From: Ruminococcus sp.
Lineage (GTDB): Bacteria; Bacillota; Clostridia; Oscillospirales; Ruminococcaceae
Assembly (NCBI GenBank): GCA_015066805.1
Contig: SVNP01000016.1
Location: 1-51,174 of the forward strand
Reading direction: 5' to 3'
Length of the DNA: 51,174 bases
Shown piece by piece: positions 23,511 through 33,038 of the stretch; the stretch's first letter is position 1; each line of letters begins with the position of its first letter. Below the pieces are notes generated by a model. The model was not told the DNA's origin. It saw only the letters and a program-made list of their open reading frames with translations, and made no database searches. A program made the position numbers and the translations under genes.

Positions 23511-24932
23511 ATGAAGAATTTCTTAAGAGAAGGTATGCGTATCCACATGATCGGCATCGGCGGTTCGGGTATGTATCCGCTGGCGCAGGTGCTGCACGCC
23601 AAGGGCTACCGCCTGTCAGGCTCCGATAACAACGAAACCGACACCCTTGCAGCGGTGCGTGCCATGGGGATCCCCGTGGTGCTGGGGCAAAAGGCGGAAA
23701 ACATCGAGGGCGCAGAGCTGGTGGTGTATTCCGCAGCCATTTCGCCCCAAAATCCGGAGCGTGCCGCCGCAGAAGCCGCAGGGGTACCCATGATGGAGCG
23801 CAGCGAGCTGCTGGGCATTGTTTCCGCATGGTACCGGGATGCGGTCTGCATTGCAGGTACCCACGGCAAAACCACCACCACCTCCATGTTGGCACAGATC
23901 CTCTTTACCGCCGGCATTGATCTTTCCGCCGTCATCGGCGGCAAGCTGCCCTGTCTGGGCGGCAGCGGCAGAGCAGGCAGCAGCGAGGTTTTCGTCTGTG
24001 AGGCCTGCGAGTATGTGGACACCTTCCTGAAGCTGGAGCCGGATATGGCTGTGATCTTAAACATCGACGAGGATCACATGGAGTACTTCAAAACCCTGGA
24101 GAATCTCAAAGCATCCTTCATCCGCTTTGCACAGAAGTCCTCCCGCACCGTGCTGTATAACGGCGATGACCCCAATACCTGCGATGCCATGCGGCAGGTC
24201 AGCGGCAAGGAGATGATCACCTACGGTACCGCAGAGGGCTGTGACTGGCGTGCTGCGGATATTGTGCATACCGAGAACCAGCAGACCCTGTTTACCGTGT
24301 TCCACGGCGAGGAAAAGCTGGGCACCCTGACCTTGCAGGTGCCCGGTGCCCATAATGTGCTCAATGCCCTTTGTGCAGCGGCAGCCGCCCATATGCTGGG
24401 TCTGGATTTTGCACAGGTGCAGGCAGGTCTTCTTGCTTTCCATGGGGCAAAACGCCGCTTTGAGATCGTGGCGGAGACAAACGGCATTACCGTTGCCGAT
24501 GACTACGCCCATCACCCTGCGGAAATTGCCGCAACCCTGCAGGCTGCAAAGGCCATGCCCTTTTCCCGTGTGATCGCTGTGCATCAGCCCTTTACCTATA
24601 CCCGCACCCAACGCCTGCTGGAGGAGTTCGCAGCGGCACTTTCCATTGCGGATATCGTTGCCCTGACGGATATCATGGGCGGCAGAGAGCAGAATACCCT
24701 TGGGGTATTCACACGGCATCTGGCGGAAAAGATCACCGATACCCCCTGCATCTGGTTTGCACAGGATGAAAGCGAGCCGGAAAACAATACCCGCAAATAC
24801 CGTAACTTTGATGATGTCTGCAATGCCGTCTGCCAAGAGGCAAAGGCGGGCGATCTCATCATCACGCTGGGCTGCGGCGATGTGAACAAGCTGGCGGCAC
24901 AGATCGCCGCAGCTTTGAAGGAAAGAACATAA
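23511..24932 (+). CDS. murC: UDP-N-acetylmuramate--L-alanine ligase
   Basis: A 473-residue Mur ligase adding L-alanine to UDP-MurNAc, the first peptide step of peptidoglycan synthesis, in the cytoplasm. The UDP-binding start (MIGIGGSGMYPLAQVL, with SGSD) is followed by the ATP loop GTHGKTTTT (116-124), the NIDEDHMEYF segment, HNVLNALCA, and the C-terminal DDYAHHPAEI. I start at 23511, where AAAGGG lies 10 bases upstream. It is first of a same-strand run reaching the PHP gene. AACAC-N6-GTGTT at 23455-23470 is a possible operator. Confidence 0.97.
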   Translation: MKNFLREGMRIHMIGIGGSGMYPLAQVLHAKGYRLSGSDNNETDTLAAVRAMGIPVVLGQKAENIEGAELVVYSAAISPQNPERAAAEAAGVPMMERSELLGIVSAWYRDAVCIAGTHGKTTTTSMLAQILFTAGIDLSAVIGGKLPCLGGSGRAGSSEVFVCEACEYVDTFLKLEPDMAVILNIDEDHMEYFKTLENLKASFIRFAQKSSRTVLYNGDDPNTCDAMRQVSGKEMITYGTAEGCDWRAADIVHTENQQTLFTVFHGEEKLGTLTLQVPGAHNVLNALCAAAAAHMLGLDFAQVQAGLLAFHGAKRRFEIVAETNGITVADDYAHHPAEIAATLQAAKAMPFSRVIAVHQPFTYTRTQRLLEEFAAALSIADIVALTDIMGGREQNTLGVFTRHLAEKITDTPCIWFAQDESEPENNTRKYRNFDDVCNAVCQEAKAGDLIITLGCGDVNKLAAQIAAALKERT

Positions 24933-24970
24933 CCACAGGCAGAATATCAGCCGAAAGGAAGGGAAACCAT

Positions 24971-25558
24971 ATGCTGAACGATACCGCAAGAGCCGTTTAC
25001 AGCTATATCTGTCAGCGGATCGACGAAGGCTACCCCCCCACCATCCGTGAGATCTGCAGCGCATTGGGCATTCGCTCCACCTCCACGGTGCATCGGTATA
25101 TCAACCGCCTTGCGGAAGAAGGCTACCTGGAGAAAATGGATAACCAGAACCGTGCCATCCGCTTAAAGGGCCGTTCCTCGGTCAATGTGCCGCTCATCGG
25201 CACCGTAACGGCGGGACTGCCCATAACAGCCATCGAAAACATTACCGAATACCTGCCCTATGTACCCCATCGGCACTTCAGCGGTGAGCTGTTTGCCCTG
25301 AAGGTGCGGGGCGAAAGCATGATCAATGCCGGTATTTTTGACGGCGATGTGGTCATCGTGGAACGGCAGCAGGTTGCCGAAAACGGTGATATCATCGTGG
25401 CACTGGTCAATGAAGAGGAAGCAACCGTCAAGCGGTTTTATAAGGAAAACGGCGGCTACCGCCTGCAGCCCGAAAACGACACCATGGAGCCCATTTTTGT
25501 GGATGAGGTTGCGGTGCTGGGCAAGGTGGTCGCACTGCTTCGCTACTTTGAACAATAA
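24971..25558 (+). CDS. lexA: LexA SOS repressor
   Basis: A 195-residue LexA. The N-terminal winged helix (YPPTIREICSALGIRSTSTVHRYINRL) binds SOS boxes. The self-cleavage site is A81-G82 (TVTAGLPI), with the catalytic dyad S116 (RGESM) and K154 (ATVKRF). RecA filaments trigger cleavage after DNA damage. AAAGGAAGG precedes the ATG. It lies 38 bp after murC and 41 bp before zapA. I saw no LexA-type GAAC-N4-GTTC box in the short gap upstream, so autoregulation from here is not shown. Confidence 0.96.
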   Translation: MLNDTARAVYSYICQRIDEGYPPTIREICSALGIRSTSTVHRYINRLAEEGYLEKMDNQNRAIRLKGRSSVNVPLIGTVTAGLPITAIENITEYLPYVPHRHFSGELFALKVRGESMINAGIFDGDVVIVERQQVAENGDIIVALVNEEEATVKRFYKENGGYRLQPENDTMEPIFVDEVAVLGKVVALLRYFEQ

Positions 25559-25599
25559 ACGGAAAACAGATCGTAACTGCGAAAGGATGGAACAAAGCT

Positions 25600-26052
25600 A
25601 TGATGAGTCGAGTAAAGGTCGTGCTGTGCGGCAAGGAGTATGTGCTGCAGACCGAGGAAGCCCCCAGCTATGTGTATCAGCTTGCAAAGACACTGGAAAA
25701 ACGCATCTCGGATATTACCGAGAAAAGCCCCCGTATCTCCGCACATTCCGCTGTGATGATGGTTGCCCTTTCCACCATGGATGAGCTGACAAAGGCCAAC
25801 GCCAGCGTGGAGGTCATCCGCTCTCAGGTGAAGGAGTATGTGGATGAGGCAGGCAAGGCTCGCATGGAGCGGGATGCCGCTTTGCGTGAGATCGACGTAT
25901 GCAAGGCAAAGATCGAGCAGCTTGAAAATCTGCTGAAGCTGAAATCTCTGAAGGAGAGCATTGATGCCGACCAGGCAGCCGCTGCTGCGGCAGCTCCCGC
26001 AGAGGAGCAGCTTACTCTGGTTGAAAACGAGCCTGCTGCGGAAGAAGCATGA
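25600..26052 (+). CDS. zapA: Cell division protein ZapA
   Basis: A 150-residue ZapA-like protein that bundles FtsZ at the division site. The N-terminal ZapA domain (RVKVVLCGKEYVLQTEEAPSY) leads into a long coiled coil (about 60-120) rich in Lys/Glu/Leu. An Ala/Glu-rich tail of about 25 residues makes it longer than a typical ZapA. The start is ATGATG at 25600/25603 after AAAGGATGG. Its stop overlaps the ATG of the U32 peptidase by 4 bases (ATGA), implying coupled translation. Confidence 0.9.
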   Translation: MMSRVKVVLCGKEYVLQTEEAPSYVYQLAKTLEKRISDITEKSPRISAHSAVMMVALSTMDELTKANASVEVIRSQVKEYVDEAGKARMERDAALREIDVCKAKIEQLENLLKLKSLKESIDADQAAAAAAAPAEEQLTLVENEPAAEEA

Positions 26053-28157
26053 AATCAACCGTAACACCCGAGCTGCTGGCACCTGCCGGCGGCAGAGAGG
26101 CTTTGTGTGCTGCGGTGCGCTGCGGCGCAGATGCCGTTTATATGGGCGCACAGCAGTTTTCCGCAAGGCATTCGGCGGAGAATTTTTCTCCCGAAGCCCT
26201 TTCGGAAGCCGCCGCACTGTGTCATTGCTCGGGGGTAAAGCTGTATCTGGCGGTAAATACGCTGCTGACTGCACGGGAGTTTCCCACGCTGGATACGCTG
26301 GCGGAGCAGGCTGCCGCCGCAGGCATTGACGGCTGTATCGTGCAGGATCTCGGTGTGGCGGCTTACCTAAAGCAAAAGCTGCCGCAGCTTCCTTTGCACG
26401 CTTCCACCCAGATGACCGTACATACGGCGGAGGGCATTGCCGCCGCCGGGGAGATGGGTCTGTGCCGTGTGGTGCTTGCCCGTGAGCTTTCCCAAAAACA
26501 AATCGGCGCACTGACTGCCGCTGCCCATGCCATGGGTATGGAAACAGAGGTTTTCGTACACGGTGCCCATTGTATGTCCGTTTCGGGGCAGTGCTGGCTT
26601 TCTGCGGCTATGGGCGGCAGAAGTGCCAACCGCGGCAGATGCGCTCAGCCCTGCCGTCTGCCTTTTTCCGCTGACGGTGACCCCGAAGCCTGTGCCCTTT
26701 CCCTGAAGGATATGTGCCTGCTGGCTCACACCAAGCAGCTTGCGGAGATGGGCGTGGATTCCTTGAAGATCGAGGGGCGCATGAAGCGTCCCGAGTATGT
26801 TGCCGCTGCTGTTTCCGCCTACAGAGAAGCTTTGGACGGCGGCACGCCCGATGTGGATACGCTGCGTGCGGTGTTTTCTCGCAGCGGCTTTACCGATGGC
26901 TATTTTACCGGTCGTCGTGTGCAGATGTTCGGTACACGGCGCAAGGAGGATGTTCTGGCGGCAGAGCCTGTACTGGCAAAGCTGCGGGAAACCTATCGCA
27001 AGCCCCGTAAGATTACCGATCTGCACGGGCATTTTACCTTGCGGATGGGAGCTGACTCGCTGCTGACTGTTACCGACGGTGACGGAAATACGGCTACGGT
27101 CACAGGTGAAATGCCGCAGCAGGCGTTGCGGCGGCCTGCCGATGTGGAATCCTTGCGGCGGCAGATGGAAAAGCTGGGCGATACGATCTATCGGTGCGGT
27201 GATGTAACTGCCGAGATCCATGGCGATGTAATGCTGCCTGCGGCGGCTGTGAACGGGCTGCGGCGCAGGGCGGTCGAAGCTCTGGATGCGGTACGCATCC
27301 GTGCCAATACGCCCGTTTATACACAAAATACTTTGCCTCTGCCTGCTGCCGATCCTATAAAGCCATGGCCTGTGCAGGAGCGTTGGATCATGGTGCGGCG
27401 GCTGAGCCAATTGGAAGGCTTGAAGGATGCTTTGCGTCCCACGGACCGTCTGTTGCTGCCCTTGCATTTGGCTAAGGGATATTTGGCGGCACCGCTGCTG
27501 CCCTTGGAACGCTGTATTCTGCTGCCGCCCCGCTGGTGTGAGGATCCTGCCCATACCCGCAGGCAGTTGGAGGAGGCTTGTGCGTCGGGCTTTACCCATG
27601 TGGGCTGCGGCCATGTGGGTGATGTACAGATGGGACGCTCGCTGGGCTATACGCTGCATGGCACGGTGGGTCTGCATATTACCAATCCTTATGCCGCAGC
27701 CATGCTGAAAACACTGGGGCTTGCAGATGGTCTGCTTTCACCGGAAATACCGCCGCAGCACAGCATGCAGACGGAAAACGGTCTGCCGCTGGGCGTGTTT
27801 GTCTATGGCAGGCTGCCCCTGATGCTCACCAGAAACTGCCCTGTACAGACACAGGTGGGCTGCAAGCATTGCAGACATCTGCTGACAGACCGCAAGGGAC
27901 AGGCTTTGTATACCGATTGCGTGCGGGATACGGATACTCCCGATTATGCGGAGCTGTTCAACAGTGCGGTGGTGTGGCTGGCAGATAAGCCTGCGCTGTA
28001 CCGCAATGCACGCTATCTGCTGTTTGCCTTTACCGATGAATCCGCAGAACGCATAGGGGCGGTGCTGAGGGCTTACGGCGATGAGGGTGATAAAAATCCG
28101 CCTGCACGCTTTACCAGAGGGCTGCGCTGTGAGGAGCTGCTGCCCAAGAAAGGATGA
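26049..28157 (+). CDS. U32-family peptidase/RNA-modification protein with DUF3656
   Basis: A 702-residue U32 protein. The start PELLAPAGGREALCAAVRCGADAVY is the U32 signature. Conserved Cys residues in the HGAHCMSVSGQC and RGRCAQPCR segments match U32 proteins such as RlhA/TrhP, in which such Cys residues hold an iron-sulfur cluster for 5-hydroxylation of RNA. The C-terminal half fits the DUF3656 collagenase-like extension. Cys pairs recur near NCPVQTQVGCKHC. So RNA hydroxylation is at least as likely as proteolysis. It overlaps zapA by 4 bases, and GAAGAAG is the only purine stretch before the ATG. Confidence 0.88.
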   Translation: MKSTVTPELLAPAGGREALCAAVRCGADAVYMGAQQFSARHSAENFSPEALSEAAALCHCSGVKLYLAVNTLLTAREFPTLDTLAEQAAAAGIDGCIVQDLGVAAYLKQKLPQLPLHASTQMTVHTAEGIAAAGEMGLCRVVLARELSQKQIGALTAAAHAMGMETEVFVHGAHCMSVSGQCWLSAAMGGRSANRGRCAQPCRLPFSADGDPEACALSLKDMCLLAHTKQLAEMGVDSLKIEGRMKRPEYVAAAVSAYREALDGGTPDVDTLRAVFSRSGFTDGYFTGRRVQMFGTRRKEDVLAAEPVLAKLRETYRKPRKITDLHGHFTLRMGADSLLTVTDGDGNTATVTGEMPQQALRRPADVESLRRQMEKLGDTIYRCGDVTAEIHGDVMLPAAAVNGLRRRAVEALDAVRIRANTPVYTQNTLPLPAADPIKPWPVQERWIMVRRLSQLEGLKDALRPTDRLLLPLHLAKGYLAAPLLPLERCILLPPRWCEDPAHTRRQLEEACASGFTHVGCGHVGDVQMGRSLGYTLHGTVGLHITNPYAAAMLKTLGLADGLLSPEIPPQHSMQTENGLPLGVFVYGRLPLMLTRNCPVQTQVGCKHCRHLLTDRKGQALYTDCVRDTDTPDYAELFNSAVVWLADKPALYRNARYLLFAFTDESAERIGAVLRAYGDEGDKNPPARFTRGLRCEELLPKKG

Positions 28158-28165
28158 CCGGAAGT

Positions 28166-28606
28166 ATGAAGCTGTTTTTTCGCAAATGCCGCCCGGATGC
28201 GGTGATCCCACAGCGTGCCACACCCGACAGTGCCGGTATGGATCTGACTGCCTGTGTGGATGCACCTGTGACCATCGAGCCGGGAAAACGTGCGCTGATC
28301 CCTACGGGATTGTGCGCTGCCCCCGAAACCAATGATGTGGTTCTGCTGATCTACGGGCGTTCGGGGCTGGCTGTGAAGCATGGCATCACCCCGGCAAATG
28401 CTGTAGGCGTGGTGGATGCGGACTATCGGGGGGAGATCTGTGTGCCCCTCATCAATCTGGGCGAGGAGCCCTTTACTGTAGAAAAAGGTATGCGGATCGC
28501 ACAACTGGTGGTAAGCCCTGTGCTGCTGCCGGAATGTGTGGCTGCCGATACGCTGCCCGATACCATCAGAGGGGCAGGGGGCTTTGGCTCTACCGGCGTA
28601 TCCTGA
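28166..28606 (+). CDS. dut: Deoxyuridine 5'-triphosphate nucleotidohydrolase
   Basis: A 146-residue trimeric dUTPase that converts dUTP to dUMP and keeps uracil out of DNA. All conserved motifs are present: DSAGMDL (21-27), GRSGLA (64-69), GVVDADYRGEI (81-91), the GMRIAQLV segment and the closing GAGGFGSTG (136-144). I use the ATG at 28166, 11 bases after AAAGGA, rather than the ATG at 28154, which directly abuts that site and overlaps the U32 stop. It is part of the murC-to-PHP gene run. Confidence 0.95.
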   Translation: MKLFFRKCRPDAVIPQRATPDSAGMDLTACVDAPVTIEPGKRALIPTGLCAAPETNDVVLLIYGRSGLAVKHGITPANAVGVVDADYRGEICVPLINLGEEPFTVEKGMRIAQLVVSPVLLPECVAADTLPDTIRGAGGFGSTGVS

Positions 28607-28635
28607 TCGTGTGAAAATCGGAAAGGAAGTAAATC

Positions 28636-28899
28636 ATGAAGAACAAAATCGTATTTGTAGTAACCCTGATCTTTTTTATCATCCTGGGTACTTTTCTGGG
28701 TACCATCTGCGACAACACGCCCTATCTGGAGTGGCTGGGCAAGGATTTCACCTTCAGCACAGGTGTGTATGACCTGAATCTGCATATTATGCAGATCACA
28801 CTGGGCCTGAGTGTTTCCATCAATCTGGCACAGGGCCTGATGATGCTGCTGGCTTTGTATGTGGCCCCCAAGCTGGCTGCAAAGATCCAGCTTGGCTGA
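28636..28899 (+). CDS. DUF4321 small membrane protein
   Basis: An 87-residue protein with two membrane helices: residues 5-24 (IVFVVTLIFFIILGTFLGTI) and about 51-80. Between them lies a short loop with ITL and IN features seen in the DUF4321 family of Clostridia. Function is unknown. GAAAGGAAG precedes the ATG. It sits 29 bp after dut and 20 bp before the PHP gene, so it is probably in the same transcript. I assign the family from overall pattern only. Confidence 0.75.
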   Translation: MKNKIVFVVTLIFFIILGTFLGTICDNTPYLEWLGKDFTFSTGVYDLNLHIMQITLGLSVSINLAQGLMMLLALYVAPKLAAKIQLG

Positions 28900-28919
28900 T
28901 AAAGGAGTTGACTGTTCCC

Positions 28920-29618
28920 ATGAAGGACCTGATGCGTTGGGAAACACACGCACATACCGCAGAGGGCAGCGACTGCTCCTCCGCACCTGCCGCCGAAATG
29001 GCGAAAAACTGCAAGGCCGCAGGCTATGACGGCATTTTCATTACCGATCACTTTTATCACGGCAATACGGCGGTTCCCAGAGAGCTGCCGTGGAGCGAAT
29101 GGGTGGAACGGTTCAGTCTGGGGTATCATCACGCAAAAGAGGTGGGCGATACCATCGGCTTGCAGGTGTGCTTTGGCTGGGAGTATAGCTGGAACGGCAA
29201 TGATTTTCTCACCTACGGTCTTTCTCCTGAGTGGCTGCTGGCGCATCCCGAAACCACCACGCTGCCCCCTTATGAGTATCTGAAGCTGGTACGGGAGGCA
29301 GGAGGCTGCATCGTACACGCACATCCCTTCCGGCAGGAATGGTATGTGCAGTGCATCCGTCTGGTGCCTGAGCTGGTGGATGCGGTAGAGGTCTACAACG
29401 GCGGCAACCGGGAAGAAAGCTACAACCGGCGTGCCGAGTGGTATGCCGAAAGCTTCGGGCTGCCAAAGGTTTCCGGCTCCGATACCCACTGGAGCGAGGT
29501 GTTTACAGGCGGGATTCTGACCCGTATGCCGATGGTGACCGCTGCCGATTACAAAAAAGTCATCGAAGCAGGCGGCATTTGCGGCATTGTACGATGCGGT
29601 GAAGATTGTCTGTTCTGA
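28920..29618 (+). CDS. PHP-domain metal-dependent phosphoesterase
   Basis: A 232-residue PHP protein. The metal-binding motifs are in order: ETHAHTAEGSDCS (HxH), FITDHFYHG, the FGWEYSW segment, VHAHPFRQ and the late SGSDTHWSE (DxH). Members hydrolyse phosphoesters such as histidinol phosphate, nucleotide 3',5'-bisphosphates or oligonucleotides; the substrate here is unknown. The ATG at 28920 is preferred although AAAGGAG is 12 bases upstream, because the in-frame TTG at 28908 directly abuts that site. It is the last gene of the murC-led run unless the lipoprotein gene also belongs. Confidence 0.88.
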   Translation: MKDLMRWETHAHTAEGSDCSSAPAAEMAKNCKAAGYDGIFITDHFYHGNTAVPRELPWSEWVERFSLGYHHAKEVGDTIGLQVCFGWEYSWNGNDFLTYGLSPEWLLAHPETTTLPPYEYLKLVREAGGCIVHAHPFRQEWYVQCIRLVPELVDAVEVYNGGNREESYNRRAEWYAESFGLPKVSGSDTHWSEVFTGGILTRMPMVTAADYKKVIEAGGICGIVRCGEDCLF

Positions 29619-29657
29619 TCCCTTTGTTTCAGCCATTGCTACGGAGGTGGGTGATTT

Positions 29658-30824
29658 ATGAAAAAAATCCTTTGTTTGCTTGCGGCAGGCGCTATGTCGG
29701 TACTGACTTCTTGCCAACCAAAAGAACAGACAGTGGAATACAATATACAGGATCTGCCTATGGCCTGCTTTGAGATACAGTATCGTGAGGACGCTGCCTT
29801 GCCTTTTACCATGCAGACGATGACGCTTCCCGCACTCAACGGCGGTGTGCCGCGTACCAATCTGGTGGATGGCGAGCAACTGTATTTCGCTGTGGATTAC
29901 GAGGAATATGCGATCAGCTCCAATGATATTGCGCTGTTTCACTATAACGCAGAAACAGGCAGCCTGACAGAGCTGTTTCATCATACCGATGATACGCTGA
30001 CGATGCGGTTTGCCGAAATGGTGCTGCTGGATGAATTTTTGTATCTGATTGCCTACACCGAAACGCCAAGGGATGATAACGGTGACCGTGAATCCGATTG
30101 TGCGGTGTGGCAGCTCAATACCCAAACCTTCGAGATCCGTATTCTTGAAACCATTCATGTGGACAAGTCATCGTCTCTGCGGCGTGCGCTTTTTCCCGTG
30201 GACGGGGAAATCTGCTTTGCCTATGAGCTGTCTTCCGATGCCGCAGACACCGCAAGTGTCACCGAAAAGGTGTATCATACCGAAACCGACAACTGGGAAA
30301 TCATCCGTCGGATGGAACTGACCCAAGAGGATCCACCGTATGTGGCTGATCGGGATGAAAATTTCACCTGTGACGAAAGCGGTGCGGCTGCAATCCTCAC
30401 CTACGAGGGCAGCTACCGGCTGGTGACCCATACCCCCAACGCACTGTATGTGGACGGTACTGCATCCTATGTGAACTGGGCGGAGAAGATCACCGAGGGT
30501 GATACAAGCTTTTATTACTATTATCACTTTGATGCGGAAACAAAGCAGCTTTACCGCACCAAAACCGATACGCTGGGCTATGACATCTATTCGGCAGGTG
30601 ACTATGTTCTGCTCTGGAGAGACTCCGCAGACAAAACCATTCCGGGACAGACCATGTGGTGTCTGATGCCCGAAACGGGTACGCTTACCCGATGCGGACC
30701 GACAGGTTATACTGCTGCCGCCATTGAAGATGACAGTGACAATCTCTCCATTGTGTTTCGCGACAAGCGGGATATGGGTGACGGCTCCGCAATCATTGGC
30801 TTTATCACCGATTGGAGAAGCTGA
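29658..30824 (+). CDS. Predicted lipoprotein, function unknown
   Basis: A 388-residue exported lipoprotein. The signal peptide ends in lipobox LTSC (C19). The rest has repeated short beta-strand patterns with aromatic residues (for example GEQLYFAVDYE, GEICFAYELS, GDYVLLWRD) spaced about 45-60 residues apart, which suggests a beta-propeller-like fold. I recognise no catalytic motif and no named family. GGAGG lies before the ATG. It is 40 bp after the PHP gene, with no terminator seen between, and is followed by the fhs promoter. Confidence 0.7.
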   Translation: MKKILCLLAAGAMSVLTSCQPKEQTVEYNIQDLPMACFEIQYREDAALPFTMQTMTLPALNGGVPRTNLVDGEQLYFAVDYEEYAISSNDIALFHYNAETGSLTELFHHTDDTLTMRFAEMVLLDEFLYLIAYTETPRDDNGDRESDCAVWQLNTQTFEIRILETIHVDKSSSLRRALFPVDGEICFAYELSSDAADTASVTEKVYHTETDNWEIIRRMELTQEDPPYVADRDENFTCDESGAAAILTYEGSYRLVTHTPNALYVDGTASYVNWAEKITEGDTSFYYYYHFDAETKQLYRTKTDTLGYDIYSAGDYVLLWRDSADKTIPGQTMWCLMPETGTLTRCGPTGYTAAAIEDDSDNLSIVFRDKRDMGDGSAIIGFITDWRS

Positions 30825-30833
30825 AAAAAACAG

Positions 30834-30862
30834 TTGGCAAAAGTGAAAATCTGTGCTATACT
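30834..30862 (+). promoter_or_regulatory. Promoter of fhs
   Basis: TTGGCA (30834-30839), 17-bp spacer, TATACT (30857-30862), 51 bp before the start codon. The leader is too short for a riboswitch. Confidence 0.8.
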
Positions 30863-30912
30863 GTGTATAGCAACCCTTACACCAAGGATTTTATGAACAG
30901 GAGGAACCTCAA

Positions 30913-32583
30913 ATGTTAACCGATATTGAGATCGCCCAGCAGGCGAATATGCTGAAGATCACCGAGATTGCCGCACAGCTCGGCATTGGTGAGGAGGATC
31001 TGGAGCCCTATGGTCACTACAAGGCCAAGCTCTCCGAATCTCTCATTGCTAAGACCGCTTCCAATCCCGATGGCAAGCTGATTCTGGTGACTGCCATCAA
31101 CCCCACCCCCGCAGGTGAAGGCAAGACTACGGTTTCCGTAGGTCTGGCACAGGCTATGGCGAAAATCGGCAAAAAGGCCGTGCTTGCTTTGCGTGAGCCT
31201 TCTCTGGGGCCTGTGTTCGGCATTAAGGGCGGTGCCGCAGGCGGCGGCTATGCACAGGTGGTCCCCATGGAGGACATCAACCTGCATTTTACCGGCGATA
31301 TGCACGCCATTACCGTTGCAAACAATCTGCTTTGTGCGCTGCTGGATAACCACATCCAACAGGGCAATGTGCTGGGCATTGACCCCCGCCGTGTGGTCAT
31401 TGACCGCTGCCTGGATATGAACGACCGTGTGCTGCGTAACATCGTAGTGGGTATGGGTGCCAAAAAGGATGGCGTGCCCCGTCAGGACAGCTTCCGTATT
31501 ACCGTTGCTTCCGAGGTCATGGCGATTTTGTGCCTTGCCAAGGATCTGGCTGATCTCAAGGAGCGGCTGGGCAGTATTCTGGTGGCATATACCTATGATG
31601 AAAAGCCCGTTTATGCCCGTGATCTTAACGCACAGGGCTCCATGACCGCTTTGCTGAAGGATGCGCTGAAGCCTAATCTGGTGCAGACCCTGGAGAATAC
31701 CCCTGTCATTATGCACGGCGGCCCCTTTGCCAATATCGCCCACGGCTGCAACTCTGTGCGTGCGACTAAGCTGGCCCTGAAGCTGGGCGATTACTGCGTG
31801 ACCGAAGCCGGCTTCGGTGCGGATCTGGGCGCAGAAAAGTTTATGGATATCAAGTGCCGTTTTGCCGGTCTGAAGCCTTCCTGCGTGGTGCTGGTGGCAA
31901 CGGTGCGTGCGCTGAAGTACAACGGCGGCGTGGCAAAGGCCGAGCTGCAGGCGGAGAATGTGGAGGCCTTGCAGAAGGGTATCGTCAATTTGCAGGCACA
32001 CATTGAGAACCTGCGGAAGTTCGGTGTGCCTGTGGTGGTGGCTATGAACCGCTTCCATACCGATACCGAGGCCGAGCTGGCTGTGATCCATGATTTCTGC
32101 GAGAAGATGGGCGTGCCGGTATCTCTGGCGGAGATCTTTGCAAAGGGCGGCGCAGGCGGTACCGATCTGGCAGAAAAGGTTTGTGCAGTCATTGAAAAGA
32201 ATGAGGCGGATTTCAAGCCCCTGTATGATATCAGCCTGAGCATTAAGGAAAAGCTGAATGTGGTGGCAAAGGAGATCTACCGTGCCGATGGCGTGACCTT
32301 CACCGCACAGGCGGAAAAGTCTATTGCGGAGATCGAAGGGCTGGGCTACGGCAATGTGCCGATCTGCGTGGCAAAGACCCAGTATTCCCTTTCCGATGAC
32401 CCCAAAAAGCTGGGTAAGCCCGAAGGCTTTACCATTACCGTGCGGGATGTGAGGCTTTCCGCAGGCGCAGGCTTTGCAGTCTGCCTGACCGGTGACATCA
32501 TGGTTATGCCCGGTCTGCCCAAGGTACCTGCCGCATTCAACATCGACTGCGACAATGAGGGCAATATTTCCGGTTTGTTCTGA
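30913..32583 (+). CDS. fhs: Formate--tetrahydrofolate ligase
   Basis: A 556-residue enzyme making 10-formyl-THF from formate, THF and ATP. It supplies one-carbon units for purines and initiator tRNA formylation. The P-loop TPAGEGKTT lies at 65-73. The [24 protein letters not shown] segment, NRFHTDT and the late PGLPKVPAA are highly conserved. The length matches the family. AACAGGAGGAAC precedes the ATG. It is monocistronic, between its own promoter and a strong bidirectional terminator. No other Wood-Ljungdahl genes are nearby, so an acetogenic role is not implied. Confidence 0.97.
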   Translation: MLTDIEIAQQANMLKITEIAAQLGIGEEDLEPYGHYKAKLSESLIAKTASNPDGKLILVTAINPTPAGEGKTTVSVGLAQAMAKIGKKAVLALREPSLGPVFGIKGGAAGGGYAQVVPMEDINLHFTGDMHAITVANNLLCALLDNHIQQGNVLGIDPRRVVIDRCLDMNDRVLRNIVVGMGAKKDGVPRQDSFRITVASEVMAILCLAKDLADLKERLGSILVAYTYDEKPVYARDLNAQGSMTALLKDALKPNLVQTLENTPVIMHGGPFANIAHGCNSVRATKLALKLGDYCVTEAGFGADLGAEKFMDIKCRFAGLKPSCVVLVATVRALKYNGGVAKAELQAENVEALQKGIVNLQAHIENLRKFGVPVVVAMNRFHTDTEAELAVIHDFCEKMGVPVSLAEIFAKGGAGGTDLAEKVCAVIEKNEADFKPLYDISLSIKEKLNVVAKEIYRADGVTFTAQAEKSIAEIEGLGYGNVPICVAKTQYSLSDDPKKLGKPEGFTITVRDVRLSAGAGFAVCLTGDIMVMPGLPKVPAAFNIDCDNEGNISGLF

Positions 32584-32604
32584 AGCCGGATACAAAAGAT
32601 CTGT

Positions 32605-32637
32605 AAAAAACGGTCGGGTATGCGCCCGACCGTTTTT
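32605..32637. terminator. Bidirectional terminator between fhs and the phage remnant
   Basis: AAAAAA, then CGGTCGGG paired with CCCGACCG around a 6-base loop, then TTTTT. It serves converging transcripts from both sides. Confidence 0.95.
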
Positions 32638-32645
32638 GTGTGCGG

Positions 32646-33038
32646 TCACATGACCGAAAGTTCTTCTTCGACTGCGGTGGTGACTGTGGTATTGGGAAGC
32701 AGCACCGTGGTGTTCAGCTCATACCAGTTGCCCCATGTCATAACGCCGTCAATGGGTCTGCCGCAGCGGATGGTGCAATGGGGTACATGCTGATTATAGC
32801 TGCCCCAGGTCAGCCGCTGCACCACCGAAGGATACCCCGCCGAATAAAAGACCTCCAAAGCAAAACCGTGACCGCTTACACCTGCGGGAGTATTCTGCAT
32901 AGAGGCGGTAGAGGTCTTGTTATCGGAGAGATATACGCCGGGGGTGACCATATGGTTCAGATCGGTGTTCATGGGGATGGTGCGGTGGGCAAATCCGCTG
33001 CCCATGGCGGATGCCAGCAGAATATCATGCAGACTCAT
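32646..33038 (-). CDS. Phage-tail-type protein with pyocin-knob domain
   Basis: A 130-residue protein resembling the knob region of phage tail fibres and pyocins. The pattern is TPGVYLSDN, then NTPAGVSGHGFALEVF, VVQRLTW and GVMTWGNWYEL, as in pyocin_knob domains. Such domains sit at fibre tips and help receptor binding. The start at 33038 overlaps the stop of the upstream gene by 4 bases (ATGA), with GGGGG 7 bases before it. The C-terminus is Thr-rich (NTTVTTAVEEE). No tail assembly genes are present, so this is an isolated remnant or a reused adhesin. Confidence 0.7.
   Translation of the reverse strand: MSLHDILLASAMGSGFAHRTIPMNTDLNHMVTPGVYLSDNKTSTASMQNTPAGVSGHGFALEVFYSAGYPSVVQRLTWGSYNQHVPHCTIRCGRPIDGVMTWGNWYELNTTVLLPNTTVTTAVEEELSVM

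Noticed and set aside
24933-24970. LexA-binding site autoregulating lexA
   Set aside because: No GAAC-N4-GTTC-type palindrome is present in the gap.
30863-30912. Riboswitch in the fhs leader
   Set aside because: The leader is about 45 nt and has no recognisable aptamer.
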